A stretch of 64,000 bases of DNA, from contig CM041293.1 in assembly GCA_023052935.1 (NCBI GenBank), positions 182,115,471-182,179,470 on the forward strand, given 5' to 3'. A program made the translations under genes and the position numbers. This DNA is from Piezodorus guildinii (Eukaryota; Arthropoda; Insecta; Hemiptera; Pentatomidae). Shown piece by piece: positions 48,501-55,440 of this stretch. Every line of letters begins with the position of its first letter. Position 1 is the stretch's first letter. A model generated the notes under the pieces. That model had not been told where the DNA came from and did not search any database. It was given only the letters and a program-made list of their open reading frames with translations.

Positions 48501-51500
48501 TTAATTTCTTAAGTTTACAGTTTAATGCAGTGTTTCCAATCACTAAATTACTAATTATTAGGCTCGTTTCGTTTTAGTAGAAGTGCTAATAAACAAAAAT
48601 TCCACCCCATTAATGGGGGAGCCGTCAGCGCCCGCGCTTTCGGTTAGTGAAATGGACACTCTTACTAACAGTGAAGAAAATAATGCATGAGAGCTAGTGA
48701 TAGGAAGAAAAAGGCCTCTCAATAGTGATAAAGACACACCACATCAAAAACGACCAAGTCAGGTTATTCCTACCAGCAACAGCTTTGAAGTACTCTCACA
48801 AACTACTGAACCAACAAATTTCTCTGAACAAACGACAAACAAAAATGAAAAGGTACCACCTATTTTTATCAATGGTGTTCAAAACTACTCACATTTTGTG
48901 TCATTTTTAGAAAAAGAAGCAGGCCATCAAAAGTTTAAAATAAAATCAACCCTGAAAGGTATAACTGTATACACAGACACCCCGACAACATACCGAAAAC
49001 TCACTAGTGCACTAAGACAAAATGGTGCAGATTTTCACTCATACCAACTATTAGAGGATCGTACCCCAAGAGTTGTGATCAAGGGTCTTCATCACACCAT
49101 TGACAAAGAAATATTAAAAAACGAATTCAAGGAATTGGGATACGAAGTTACGAACGTAACAAATGTAATTTCTCGATTTAAAACACCTTTACCGATGTTC
49201 TTTGTGGACATCACAAAGTCATCATTTAACGAAAAAATATTTGAAATCGAGTATATTTATTACTCTCGAATAAAAATTGAAGAACCTCGAAAAAAGAGAA
49301 CCATCCCACAGTGCTTAAGGTGCCAGCAGTACGGTCACACAAGATCGTACTGTAACCATCCACCGAGGTGTGTTAGATGTGGTCTTAATCATGTTAGCAC
49401 TACCTGCACCAAGCCGAGAGACACCCCAGCTAAGTGTGCTAACTGTGGTGGAGAACACCCAGCAAACTATAAGGGCTGTCAAACTTTAAGGGACCTTAGA
49501 AATGCCAGAAGACAGTTCCAACGACCAACACACATTCAACCAGCGCAGATGCCTCCTCGCTCAGAAGACTTCCCGACCCTCAGTCAGCCATCCCACTACC
49601 CTCCACCGCCGCAGCAACCATCGCCCCTTCAGTATGCACCGCCTCCTCAGTACTCTTTACCTCTTCAGTATCCTCCAACTCCGCAAAATCATGTGCCAGC
49701 ACAACCAGAAACCAGCACTGGACCTCAGAAGCACCCTCTGCCAGCACAACCGAGATTTAGCTCTGGACCTCAACAGCAACCAATACTGTCAGGTATGGGA
49801 AAAGGTATTACCCAGCAAGTACCTCCAACTGTAAGTAGTTCTTCCCAAATGGTAGACATAATCAGAGAACTTAATAATCTTATCCATCCCCTTTTCAGTA
49901 TTCTCCAACATTTATCACAGATTTCACAAGTGTGGTGCACATCATATGGACCCTAGTCACTTAACAGTGAGTACCTTGTCAATACTCCTTTGGAACGCTA
50001 ACGGACCAACATAGAACTGAGCTTGACTTATATTTGCACGAAAATAGGACAGACGTAGCACTAATAACTGAAACTCACTTAACACCACGTTCAAAATTTT
50101 ACATTCCAGGTTACATTATGTACAGAACAGACCACCCTGACAAGACAGCACATGGTGGAACGGCTATACTGATTAGAGCAGTTCTTAAACATAACTCTGT
50201 AGAACTACCCATCTCACCGATAATACAATCAACAGGCATCACACTTTACACTCAGCACCACACTATCACTCTTGCAGCTGTGTACTGTCCGCCAAGGTAC
50301 GTTTTGACACCAACAATGTTTTCTGACTTTTTTAAACTATTAGGGAGATGCTTTATCGCTGGAGGCGATTTTAACGCCAAACACTACAACTGGGGTTCCC
50401 GGCTCTGCACCACACGAGGAGGAAATCTGTTAAATGTCCTCCAAAATCTTTCATTGGACACAATCTCCCCAAATACCCCTACATACTGACCAAATTCTCT
50501 ACACAAAACTCCTGACTTACTTGACTTTTTTATAACTAAAGGACTTAGAACTGTACCTCACACTGTTAAAACTGGCTTCGATCTTTGCTCTGATCACTCC
50601 TTAGTACACCTGATTCTTCATGATGAACCCTCAGAAGTAAATAAAAGACCATCACTCACTCAGAAAAATATGGACTGGGATTTCTACAGAGTGTACTTAG
50701 AATCTCTTATTTCAATTCCTTTATCGCTGAAAACAGAGGAAGAACTTGAGACGGCAGTTGATGTCTTCACCAAGTCTGTACAAAATGCAGCGTGGTCTTC
50801 ATCTCAACCCAGCAACAAACATGCAACGAACTTACCTTGCTACCCACAATACATAAGGGACCTGATCAGAGCAAAGAGAAGAGCTCGTAAAGTGTGGCAA
50901 ACAAACAGATTACCATCAGACAAACGGACATTTAACAAACTTAACAATGAACTGAAACGAAAGATACAAAAATTCAACAGAACTACTTATGAATCTTACA
51001 TTGAAAATTTAGGAACTGATGATGGAAGCTTATGGAGACACACAAAAAAGGTCTTAAAGCATCGCACGGTGCCGGCTCCTTTAAGGAGAGAAGACGGTTC
51101 CTGGGCCGTGTCGGATGAAGAAAAATCTGAACTCTTTGCTGACCATCTTTCATCTGTTTTCACACCACATACTGACGACACTAATAAAGAACACGACGAA
51201 TTTGTACTCAAAACCTTAGACATTCCACTACAGCTCTCATTGCCTCCTCCTTCCTTCACTCCATCACAGGTCGCAGAACACATTAAAGACTTACAAAAAA
51301 AGAAAGCTCCTGGCCACGACCTTGTAAATGCTGTAGCACTCCAGCAAATGCCAAGAATGGCTCTAGTGTTTCTCACGACTATTTATAATGCAATACTTAG
51401 GACTACAAAATTTCCAATTCAATGGAAATACTCTTACATTTCCATGATTAATAAACCAAACAAGGACAATAACAACCCCTCTTCCTACCGCCCAATTAGT

Positions 51501-53045
51501 TTGCTTTCTATTTGCTCCAAAATATTTGAAAAATTATTATACAAAAGATTAATAGACATACTAGGTGATAATCAAATAATACCCGATCATCAATTTGGAT
51601 TTAGAAAATTCCACTCCACCACACATCAACTACACAGAGTGACTGATTTCATTTCAACTGCGCTTGAGCAAAAATTATATGCAACAGGTGTATTCCTGGA
51701 CGTAGCTCAAGCATTTGACAGAGTCTGGCACCAGGGTCTCCTGTTTAAACTCAAAAAGATACTACCACACACATACTTTCTTATTATTCAATCATTTCTC
51801 TCTGACAGATTTTTCTCCGTCCGACAAGGTACAGAAACTTCTTCAATAAGACCAGTGCTGGCAGGTGTGCCCCAAGGTTCAATACTTGCACCACTGCTAT
51901 ATATATTATACTCGCACGACTTACCAGACAGTTCAAACATCCTGACGGCAACATACGCAGACGACACTGCAATCTTATCAAAACATGAAGATCACACTCA
52001 AGCCTCACTGACTATACAACATCACTTACAAAAAGTACAGGATTGGTGCAAGCTGTGGAAAACAAGACTAAACTATGACAAATGCCAACATATGACATTT
52101 ACACTAAGACGTGAAACCTGCCCACCAGTGTACATCGATAATATACCAATACCACAAACAGACAGTGTCAACTACCTTGGACTAACTTTTGACAGGAGAA
52201 TGACTTGGGGCCCGCACATTAAGAAAAAACGAAAGACACTAAACCAAAGAAGTAGACTGCTGCACACATTACTCAGACGACAATCAAAACTAAAATTAAG
52301 ACAGAAACTTGCCACCTACACATACTTACTAAAACCAATATGGTCATACGCCTCTCAAATTTTCGGAGCTGCAAAAAAGACTCATATACAAAGACTTCAA
52401 ACTTTTCAGTCAAAAATACTTAGACGAATTACGCAAGCACCTTGGTATGTTTCAAACACAACTTTACATACAGACTTACACATGCCTACCGTCAGCGAAT
52501 ACATACGATCTCACTACTCTCGATTTCACAACAAATTACTAGGACATTACAACCCTCTCATAGAACAAATGGCAACAACCAATATGCCCCACATCAGGAG
52601 AAGACTGAAAAGGTCATGGATGAGAGATCTTCTATAATCTTTTGAATTAAAACATGCCACGGAAGAGATACCACTGGGTATTGTCATCTTCCTCATGCCT
52701 GACATGCCACTTTTTATTGTAATTCTGACAGACAATCCACTGATTGTTATATGTATGTATAAACAGGTGTGGATAAAGAAATAAAGTTATAAAAAAAAAA
52801 ATAAATAAATTAATAAAAAAACATTTTTCTTCTCATACTTGAATTTTTTTTTTTTTTTTCAAGCCATTATCTTTACAAATAAGATGCAAAAATAAGATAA
52901 TTACCCTTGAAGATGTCCTCGCCAGCGGAGGAGTAGCCTGCACTGCCGAAGGAGGAGCCTGAGTTCCTGAAGGCTGGCTCCGGGACCGCGGGGGGCGCCA
53001 CCTTCTTCGCCTGCGCTGGCTTCGGGGCACGGCTCATCCCTCCAA
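24454..53045 (-). CDS. ckn: caskin scaffold protein, 3' half (13 exons, 5' incomplete)
   Basis: Thirteen minus-strand exons (listed separately) join with compatible phases and GT-AG borders into 581 residues ending at a TGA. Residues about 172-236 and 244-309 are two tandem SAM domains ([19 protein letters not shown]..., then [19 protein letters not shown]...). The linker motif [17 protein letters not shown], the GTIKQR motif and the acidic tail [20 protein letters not shown] are caskin hallmarks. Caskins are cytoplasmic multidomain scaffolds (ankyrin repeats, SH3, two SAMs, Pro-rich region, C-terminal tail). The Drosophila protein acts with the receptor phosphatase LAR in motor axon guidance. 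The ankyrin and SH3 part is not seen here: the first exon found begins mid-codon and no further exon could be recognised up to 64000. Introns range from 82 bp to about 9 kb and are full of transposons. Exons are more GC-rich than the introns. No frameshift or stop is seen in any exon, so the gene looks functional. The identification comes from recalled family sequence, not a search. Confidence 0.9.
24797..24854 (-). CDS. ckn: caskin exon L (58-bp small exon)
   Basis: The acceptor is TTTGCAG and the donor GCG/GTACGT. Both ends are split codons (Asp on entry, Arg on exit). It encodes [18 protein letters not shown] between the GTIKQR exon and the terminal exon. Confidence 0.87.
25107..25790 (+). 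mobile_element. Deleted mariner, family M3
   Basis: The inverted ends CGAGGCATATTTTGTAAGTA and rc CGAGGCATGTTTTTTAAGTA are flanked by TA. The element is 684 bp long and lies in the caskin intron between exons L and K, on the opposite strand to the gene. One open frame, 25380-25685, carries only the transposase C-terminus. Confidence 0.85.
25269..25685 (+). pseudogene. Mariner transposase remnant (internal deletion)
   Basis: The N-terminus [13 protein letters not shown] with a stop and [15 protein letters not shown] are joined directly to [40 protein letters not shown] and ...[20 protein letters not shown] follow. The DNA-binding and first two catalytic parts are gone and the last catalytic Asp site reads SNYR. 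Inactive. Confidence 0.8.
26023..26806 (-). mobile_element. Deleted mariner, family M2, copy 3
   Basis: The ends TTGGGTTGTGTCACATGAAA and rc TTGGGTTGTTTCACATGAAA are intact and flanked by TA. 784 bp. On the minus strand the open part 26265-26468 reads [20 protein letters not shown] through [16 protein letters not shown] and VPHDL. It then jumps to [15 protein letters not shown] and the C-terminus. Its deletion is larger than in copies 1 and 2. It lies in the caskin K-L intron. Confidence 0.88.
26905..26989 (-). CDS. ckn: caskin exon K with GTIKQR motif
   Basis: 28 codons plus one base; acceptor ATTTCCAG and donor CCAG/GTAACT. It reads [20 protein letters not shown] then [14 protein letters not shown] is a conserved caskin C-terminal region motif. 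Confidence 0.88.
26990..28008. other. caskin intron J-K; SINE 1 head fragment
   Basis: AT-rich intron. CTGATGATGGGG...CTAAAACGTTG at 27782-27807 (see findings). 27930-27980 (minus) matches the tRNA-like head of SINE 1 (GGTCACCTGTGGTGTAATGG). Nothing else. Confidence 0.5.
28009..28138 (-). CDS. ckn: caskin exon J
   Basis: One base completes the split Pro codon, then 43 codons; acceptor TGCGTAG and donor AAG/GTAACT. It reads [20 protein letters not shown] and ends [11 protein letters not shown]. The His-rich stretch (HHPAHH) is in the linker. Confidence 0.87.
28783..30067 (-). mobile_element. Near-complete mariner, family M1 (Hsmar1/cecropia-like), 1285 bp
   Basis: Terminal repeats TTGGGTTGATGCAAAATTAA and rc TCGGGCTGATGCGAAATTAA are flanked by TA on both sides (28781-28782 and 30068-30069). 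It carries one transposase reading frame on the minus strand with a single late frameshift. It is inserted in the LE LINE coding sequence, so it is younger than that LINE copy. Confidence 0.93.
28860..29878 (-). pseudogene. Mariner transposase with one C-terminal frameshift
   Basis: I choose the ATG at 29878 ([20 protein letters not shown]) because it matches the family start; an upstream in-frame ATG lies in the leader. The order is HTH_48 region (about residues 1-60), second helix-turn-helix ([20 protein letters not shown]), linker WVPHQLN, then the DDE core. The core has [23 protein letters not shown] and [14 protein letters not shown], giving D,D34D spacing. The frame is open to 28919 but shifts near 28970 by what looks like a one-base loss. 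With one base added, the span to the TAA at 28860 is 340 codons, the usual mariner length. All three catalytic Asp are present. The last about 35 residues are out of frame, so activity is doubtful. Confidence 0.9.
30198..30700 (-). pseudogene. LINE 3' end with RNase H-type C-terminus (family LF)
   Basis: The minus strand begins [20 protein letters not shown], the end of a retroelement RNase H domain. The region [20 protein letters not shown] then [19 protein letters not shown] follows, a zinc-knuckle-like CX..HIICCC block typical of I/R1-type LINEs. The frame reads into the (ATC)n tract, giving a run of six His that is not biological. It meets LE tail-to-tail. Confidence 0.72.
30758..31023 (-). 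CDS. ckn: caskin exon I, Gly-rich linker
   Basis: 88 codons plus two bases; acceptor CTTGCAG and donor GCC/GTGAGT. It begins [20 protein letters not shown] and ends [15 protein letters not shown]. The frame is fixed by the neighbouring exons: the two trailing bases plus T of exon J give Pro. Two other open frames across this exon are shadows. Confidence 0.87.
31024..31389. other. caskin intron H-I, no feature
   Basis: AT-rich intron without legible elements. Confidence 0.4.
31390..31628 (+). pseudogene. Possible LINE C-terminal remnant
   Basis: The reading [20 protein letters not shown] then basic, Lys/Glu-rich sequence and [12 protein letters not shown] resembles the '..RLRWLGHVRRM..' tail of RTE-like LINEs. 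Too decayed to assign. Confidence 0.4.
31720..32009 (-). repeat. SINE family 3, complete with target duplication
   Basis: On the minus strand a tRNA-like head reads GGGGAGCCCATGGCTGAGGT (A-box region) and GTGAGTTCGAATCCCAG (B box). The body includes GTGATGACCCTACCCTGTAA. It is flanked by a perfect 12-bp repeat AAAAGTGATGTT at 31708 and 32010. Confidence 0.87.
32323..32613 (-). repeat. SINE family 3, second copy
   Basis: The same head and body as 31720-32009 (head GGGGAGCCGGTGGCTGAGTG). It is flanked by AGAAATAATTT (32312) and AGACATAATTT (32614), an 11-bp duplication with one change. Its head part is duplicated again downstream. Confidence 0.85.
32434..32931. repeat. Perfect 249-bp tandem duplication
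   Basis: Two units, 32434-32682 and 32683-32931, read identically as far as I compared them. Each holds the tRNA-like part of SINE 3 plus about 69 bp of flank (ACATAATTTGGTAAATC...AATAAACGAT). No decay is visible, so it is either recent or an assembly error. Confidence 0.85.
33390..33515 (-). CDS. ckn: caskin exon H
   Basis: 42 codons, phase 0; acceptor ACCAAAG and donor AAG/GTATGT. It reads [20 protein letters not shown] and ends [12 protein letters not shown]. The CPDC pair is notable. It links the SAM2 exon to the Gly-rich exon I. Confidence 0.85.
33516..34640. other. caskin intron G-H, unique part
   Basis: AT-rich intron. 33960-34090 is a decayed relative of the minisatellite unit further on (GGGTATATCCTTTGAAATAG, TTAGTTCCTTTTCTTTCATA). 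Confidence 0.5.
34680..35445. repeat. Minisatellite, unit about 122 bp, 6-7 copies
   Basis: The mark GGGTATACCCTGCAAAATAG recurs at 34801, 34923, 35047, 35169, 35291 (variant) and 35413, spaced 122-124 bp, with a weaker copy at 34687. Each unit also holds TTAGTCCCTTTTCTTTTATA and TTTCATTTAATATTTCAG. It lies in the caskin intron between exons G and H. Confidence 0.92.
35831..36061 (-). CDS. ckn: caskin exon G, SAM domain 2
   Basis: 77 codons, phase 0; acceptor AACAACAG and donor CAG/GTACAG. It carries a whole SAM domain: [40 protein letters not shown] and [11 protein letters not shown] Pro-rich stretch [11 protein letters not shown] follows. Caskin SAM1-SAM2 tandems polymerise in vertebrates and mediate partner binding in flies; here only the sequence is visible. 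Confidence 0.94.
36579..36680 (-). CDS. ckn: caskin exon F, second half of SAM domain 1
   Basis: 34 codons, phase 0; acceptor TTTTCAG and donor CCT/GTAAGT. It reads [20 protein letters not shown]..., the typical 'DL..IGI...GHR.K' end of a SAM domain, then GLPDYIP, the short linker to SAM 2. The intron to exon E is only 82 bp. Confidence 0.93.
36763..36873 (-). CDS. ckn: caskin exon E, first half of SAM domain 1
   Basis: 37 codons, phase 0; acceptor TCCAACAG and donor GAG/GTACGT. It encodes [20 protein letters not shown] and ends ISRMTPE. These are the first helices of a SAM fold, with the conserved W, L and Y/F core positions visible. Confidence 0.92.
36998..37430 (-). pseudogene. LINE 3' end fragment (family LC), intronic
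   Basis: The minus frame reads [20 protein letters not shown] then [18 protein letters not shown], the same C-terminal block as in the 14662 copy (LWNSLP..IR...SL..FK.QL). The 3' end has TTTTATTCTAGGACAGCAAG. It lies in the intron between caskin exons E and D, the same strand as the gene. Confidence 0.65.
37554..37742 (-). CDS. ckn: caskin exon D
   Basis: 63 codons, phase 0; acceptor TTCTCAG and donor CCCG/GTCAGT. It encodes a Ser/Gly-rich segment ([20 protein letters not shown]) and then [14 protein letters not shown], the lead-in to the first SAM domain. Confidence 0.88.
38152..38436. mobile_element. Palindromic MITE with hammerhead-like cores, copy 2
   Basis: The ends are GGAAGGAATTAGTCCGGGTG and rc GGAAGGAATTAGTCCAGGTG. 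The arms are about 125-137 bp and nearly identical, around a 21-bp centre. Each arm has TTTGCCAACGTTTCGACCCC or its complement. The right arm carries CTGATGA (38332), a stem GACCC/GGGTC and GAAAC (38357-38361). The left arm carries a relative in the opposite sense. It lies in the caskin intron between exons C and D. Confidence 0.75.
38437..39601. other. caskin intron C-D remainder
   Basis: AT-rich. A TTGATAATGGGGAAAAGTCC...CCGAAACGTC motif lies at 38553-38581. Nothing else legible. Confidence 0.45.
39602..39688 (-). CDS. ckn: caskin exon C
   Basis: 29 codons, phase 0 at both ends; acceptor CCCATAG and donor CAG/GTAGGC. It reads [20 protein letters not shown] and ends in GIDMTQ, which runs into [11 protein letters not shown] of the next exon, a junction characteristic of caskins. 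Confidence 0.88.
40062..40348 (+). repeat. SINE family 1, complete with target duplication
   Basis: A tRNA-like head (GTGGCTAGCATAACAGC; B box GGGTTCAAACCTG), a body with CCTATCCTAATAAAACCTGG and GCATTGTCTGATTAGCC, and a tail GTTAAATAAATAAACAAA. It is flanked by a perfect 10-bp repeat ACTTCAGGTT at 40052 and 40349. Confidence 0.88.
40715..40994 (-). repeat. SINE family 1 copy (minus)
   Basis: A full-length but diverged copy; head at the high-coordinate end (rc GGTCACCTGTAGTGTAGTGG), tail ATTCATTTAAAG-like at 40720. Confidence 0.8.
41190..41490. mobile_element. Short relative of the TTCCAAAAGGTACTA element (about 300 bp)
   Basis: The left end has GATTTCCAAAAGGTACTAAA at 41201. The right end read inverted is AATTGAGATGCAGCATTCTA then AATGGTACAATTGGACATTT. 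It matches the left end of the 3669 element (AATTGAGAC...CTAAAAGGTACTAAAGGACATTT) with a few changes. Confidence 0.55.
41543..41812 (+). repeat. SINE family 1 copy, diverged
   Basis: Head GGGGTCACCTGTGGTGTAAT and B-box-like GGGTTCAAACCCG, body shortened by small gaps, tail AAATGAATATACAAATAA. Older-looking than the 40062 copy. Confidence 0.8.
41813..42427. other. caskin intron, no recognisable feature
   Basis: Two overlapping minus-strand frames near 41896-42147 have no motif and look incidental. Confidence 0.4.
42428..42695 (-). repeat. SINE family 2 copy (minus)
   Basis: Read inverted: head GAGCGGCGTGGTGTTGTGTC, B box GAGTTCGAATCCC, body ATTATTTATTCTGTTATTTC and GGCGGCTGAGTGTGATC, tail GTTTTTTTTTTTC. 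The target duplication is unclear. Confidence 0.82.
42955..43200 (+). pseudogene. LINE family LD, highly decayed copy
   Basis: 'AGCTGGGAAAATGCGCGTTA', 'GAACAGCGCATTAAGGTTTT', 'AAAATATTTGATCCAAAGAG' and 'ACACAACGCGGCATTTCGGA' match 20670-20935 in order. Many indels. Confidence 0.6.
43201..43809. other. caskin intron A-B, no recognisable feature
   Basis: Includes a block (43395-43450) similar to 12765-12830. Open frames here have no motif. Confidence 0.4.
43810..43907 (-). CDS. ckn: caskin exon B
   Basis: The acceptor is GTTGCAG and the donor CAG/GTATTT. Two bases complete the split Asp codon, followed by 32 codons ([20 protein letters not shown] to FPGPQ). This is linker N-terminal to the SAM domains. 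It is separated from exon A by a 9-kb intron holding a full-length LINE on the opposite strand. Confidence 0.85.
43908..45084. other. caskin intron A-B, unassigned
   Basis: 44650-45000 is GC-richer with open frames on both strands. The minus frame 44724-44975 is rich in Glu/Lys/Ser ([20 protein letters not shown]) and could be a LINE ORF1 or 5' region remnant, but I cannot identify it. Confidence 0.35.
45085..45420 (+). pseudogene. Jockey-type reverse transcriptase remnant
   Basis: Short pieces match RT motifs: [44 protein letters not shown] and [18 protein letters not shown]. These parallel '[16 protein letters not shown]', 'IIPDHQF' and '[13 protein letters not shown]' of the 49946-52637 element. 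Many frameshifts. Confidence 0.6.
45793..46544 (+). CDS. LINE polymerase C-terminal domain (fragment)
   Basis: An open frame of about 250 codons. It includes [20 protein letters not shown] (the 'LR.ILG.P...' type block after reverse transcriptase) and a Cys/His block near the end, [19 protein letters not shown] (CX2C...HX4C), as in the C-termini of CR1/R1/I-type LINEs. The apparent Met start (45768) lies in the target duplication, so it is not the element's own start. No stop or shift is seen in 750 bp, which suggests a fairly young insertion. The endonuclease and the RT core are missing, so it cannot mobilise itself. Confidence 0.75.
45793..46804 (+). mobile_element. 5'-truncated LINE (family LG) with 64-bp target duplication
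   Basis: It starts inside coding sequence ([20 protein letters not shown]) and ends with (ATT)n at 46780-46804. 45729-45792 and 46805-46868 are the same 64-bp sequence with two differences. The next entry gives the coding part. Confidence 0.88.
47272..48193 (+). repeat. Rep-1 copy, nearly full interior
   Basis: It runs from TCTGGTGCGGGCAACACACG plus ACTTTCACTTACC to CACGATCGCAATACTTCTCC and the palindrome TTACTATATATAGTAAGTGA. It lacks the second inverted end. Confidence 0.8.
48613..49956 (+). pseudogene. LINE ORF1: gag-like nucleic-acid-binding protein
   Basis: I choose the ATG at 48613 ([20 protein letters not shown]), followed by an in-frame TGA at 48688-48690 where related elements usually have Trp before ELV.GRKR. 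The open part from 48691 has an RRM-like/PRE_C2HC region ([20 protein letters not shown]) and three knuckles: [27 protein letters not shown] and [16 protein letters not shown] Pro/Gln-rich tail follows. It would bind element RNA and act as a chaperone. Length about 447 codons, usual for Jockey ORF1. One nonsense codon only. Confidence 0.85.
49946..52637 (+). pseudogene. LINE ORF2: APE endonuclease plus reverse transcriptase
   Basis: ATG at 49946 overlaps the ORF1 stop by 11 bp. After [10 protein letters not shown] the frame shifts by one near 50000. Endonuclease motifs follow: [28 protein letters not shown] and [12 protein letters not shown] at 50487 interrupts NTPTY*PNS. From 50490 the frame is open to 52637. 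The RT domain shows [58 protein letters not shown] and the active site [10 protein letters not shown] (YADD at 51954-51965). The C-terminus ends [12 protein letters not shown], shared in form with family LB. Target-primed reverse transcription is the known role. Two lesions keep this copy from being autonomous. Confidence 0.9.
52905..53045 (-). CDS. ckn: caskin exon A (first exon seen)
   Basis: The acceptor TTTTCAG precedes TTGGAGGG and the donor is AAGG/GTAATT. The exon starts with the last two bases of a codon and ends one base into the next. It encodes 46 whole codons, [14 protein letters not shown]... to ...SSAGEDIFK, a basic Ala/Pro-rich then Ser/Gly-rich linker. The start phase proves at least one more upstream exon exists. 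A 5'-truncated LINE lies just upstream in the intron. Confidence 0.8.
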
Positions 53046-53347
53046 CTGAAAACAAAAAAGAGAAATGTTAATAATAATATCATGTATTTCTGAAATACAA
53101 AATGACTGGACCCTCCAGGGGACCAAATGCTGCCTCCACTTGCTGGGCTGTGAGCTTATACCTGGCCATCCATACTTACTATCACCAACTGTCGCGGCGG
53201 TAATATTTCGTTGAGATTGTAAATTTCTGTTTTTGACGGCACCGTTGGACGGATTTCAAATCTGAAAAGTCCATTAAATTCAAGATTTTCAATAAGTGCA
53301 ATTCAAGATTTAAAATAAGTGCGATTTTAGATTTCAAATTTACAAGA

Positions 53348-54114
53348 CTATCAGCCATTGAAGAGTGGTGTCAAAACTGGAGAATCAAAATAAATCCTAA
53401 TAAATCCCATCAAATCACCTTCACTCTACGTCGTAAGCCTATGACTTCCTGCCCCACCGTATCCTTTAACAATATCCTACTTACTCCTGTTGAACAGATT
53501 CGGTACTTAGGACTCCACCTCGACAAACGCCTAACATGGAATCTTCATACTAGACTGAAACGACAGGAAACTGCTCGTAGATACAGATTACTACAACACT
53601 TACTTGACAAACGCTCAAAACTTCCTACTTACTACAAAAAACTCATTTATATCACAATTATCAGGCCTATTTGGACTTATGGCATTGAGCTATGGGGGTC
53701 TACTAAACCATCGAATTCCTCTCGCATCCAATCCTTGCAGTCCAAAATCCTTCGTAAAATCCTCAATGCTCCTTACATTGTTACTAATAAAATCATCCAT
53801 AAAGACCTAAATATCCCATTAGTTGAAGACTTGGCCCGTTACAGATATACCTCTTTTCATTCCAAACTCCCTGCCCACTCAAACCCGCTTATCCGTGACC
53901 TCTCCTCCATATCTATTCCCGACAACCCACCGAGGCGCCTTAAAAGAAGATGGCCAAGAGAACTCCTAACATAAGACATTGGAGTGCAATCAATGGGTAG
54001 TTTCTTCTCAGGACTACCATGTGTACTAATCATATATAAAGCCTATTTACTTGTTGTATTTATTTAATACAGTTGTAAATTTGTTTAAATAAATAAATAA
54101 AAAAATAAAAAAAG
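53348..54114 (+). mobile_element. 5'-truncated Jockey-type LINE (family LB), with target duplication
   Basis: The sequence from LSAIEEWCQNWRIKINPNKS to the A-rich tail (AAATAAATAAATAAAAAAAT) is flanked by a perfect 10-bp repeat ATTTACAAGA at 53338 and 54115. It is the best of four LB 3' ends in the window (others 8853, 55441, 61568). Confidence 0.9.
53350..53974 (+). CDS. LINE polymerase C-terminal fragment (family LB)
   Basis: An open frame with RYLGLHLDKRLTWNLHTRLK, TIIRPIWTYGIELWGSTKPS, SKILRKILNAPYIVTNKIIH and PPRRLKRRWPRELLT, ending in TAA at 53972-53974. This is the thumb/C-terminal part of a Jockey-clade ORF2. The RT core and endonuclease are missing. No internal stop is seen. Confidence 0.8.
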
Positions 54115-54124
54115 ATTTACAAGA

Positions 54125-55440
54125 TGGAAATTTGAAAACTTCTTTCCCGGAATCTCCTCTTTACAACAAAAAAAAAACCCACAATATTTTGAAATAAAAA
54201 TCGGACAACTAATTAGATGAGATCAGGGGCTAAAACCAAATTTCAACGAAGGTGCTGCGATCTGTTGTCTCAGAAACAAAGTGAAGTCGTCCCCTTAAGC
54301 CTTAAGTCTGATCCTTCGGGTTTCACTAAGCCTAGTATTTTTATTATGTCCTAAAAATGTTAAGGTTGAGACGCCTCAATCTCTTGAAAACTTTGGCTAC
54401 GCCCACTATTGTAAGCAAATCCAAAAGTGTTAGGTATTTTTTTTTTTTTTTTTATTTTTTTTTTTAAGAAATAGCAAAATAAAAACATTATGCATTTCAA
54501 TGAAATTAGTTTTTTTTAACATTAATCCTGCAATAGAAAAATCTTGTTTTGATCCAAAGAGATGTTGGTTGGCCTTGAAATAAACATTAAATAATAAAAC
54601 ACTGACATAATAAAAACATCTCCTTAAATAGGTTAGTTCGATAGGCAAATGAGGTATAGTAGTTTACTATCGAGGTGTATACATATAGTACACCTTCACT
54701 GCCGCGACAGCTATCCAACTATAAGCGCTAATGATGAACTAATCTCTTTAAATACAAATATATAACTGGTACATTAGCTAAGAAACTTTATTATTACCTG
54801 CCCTTCAGAATGGGACCAATATAACACTAAATAAAGCTTTATCTTATCGGAGGACTGGTACCGACCGCTTTATCAGGCGGTTGTAAACAACATGTCACTC
54901 GTTTTACCACCACAGCTGTCTTTATCGTGTACTTGAGATTATTTATATCAAAACCAAAAAAAATTATTACAAAAATACTGATTACATATTATACGAATAT
55001 TATTGAAAATTAGTTTGTACAACACTTATTAAGGAAATGCATTTCTTACACGGTTCTGAAACTATGAACTAAGCAGCTAATTAATTTGATGGAGTGATCA
55101 ATTACATCCGATTTCCTAACCCATCGAACATACCATTAGTTTTTGTTTTAACTATTCTATAATGTCTCAAATATGACGAAAGTACATTTCTTGCTAATTA
55201 GAACCTCTTACTAATAATAGCAGACGTCCAGAGAAACCAAGGTTGGAGGTCCACACGAAAAGATGGCCCTTGTGACAATTTCAATACACATGGACATAAA
55301 ATAAAATAAAAGTGATAGTTAAAAAAAAAGATGATAAAATCGATTATGTAGGTTTTTCGTTGAAAATGGATAAAATAAACAATATTCATACACCTGTTAA
55401 AAGAAAAATGAACAAAAAAATAAAGCCTGCATTTCTTGAA
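54125..55440. other. Intron or upstream sequence of caskin, no recognisable feature
   Basis: AT-rich with long T-runs (54436-54466). No coding or repeat match seen. Confidence 0.4.

Larger units (their letters stand above)
48255..52800 (+). mobile_element. Nearly full-length Jockey-clade LINE (family LA)
   Basis: It has a 5' leader of about 350 bp, ORF1 (gag-like, three zinc knuckles), ORF2 (endonuclease and reverse transcriptase) overlapping ORF1 by 11 bp, a 3' UTR of about 150 bp and an A-rich tail with AATAAA at about 52780. The exact 5' end and target duplication are uncertain. The copy has two nonsense codons and one frameshift. It lies in the caskin A-B intron on the opposite strand to the gene. 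Confidence 0.88.

Noticed and set aside
50996..51376. 126-codon minus frame
   Set aside because: Antisense of the LINE reverse transcriptase.
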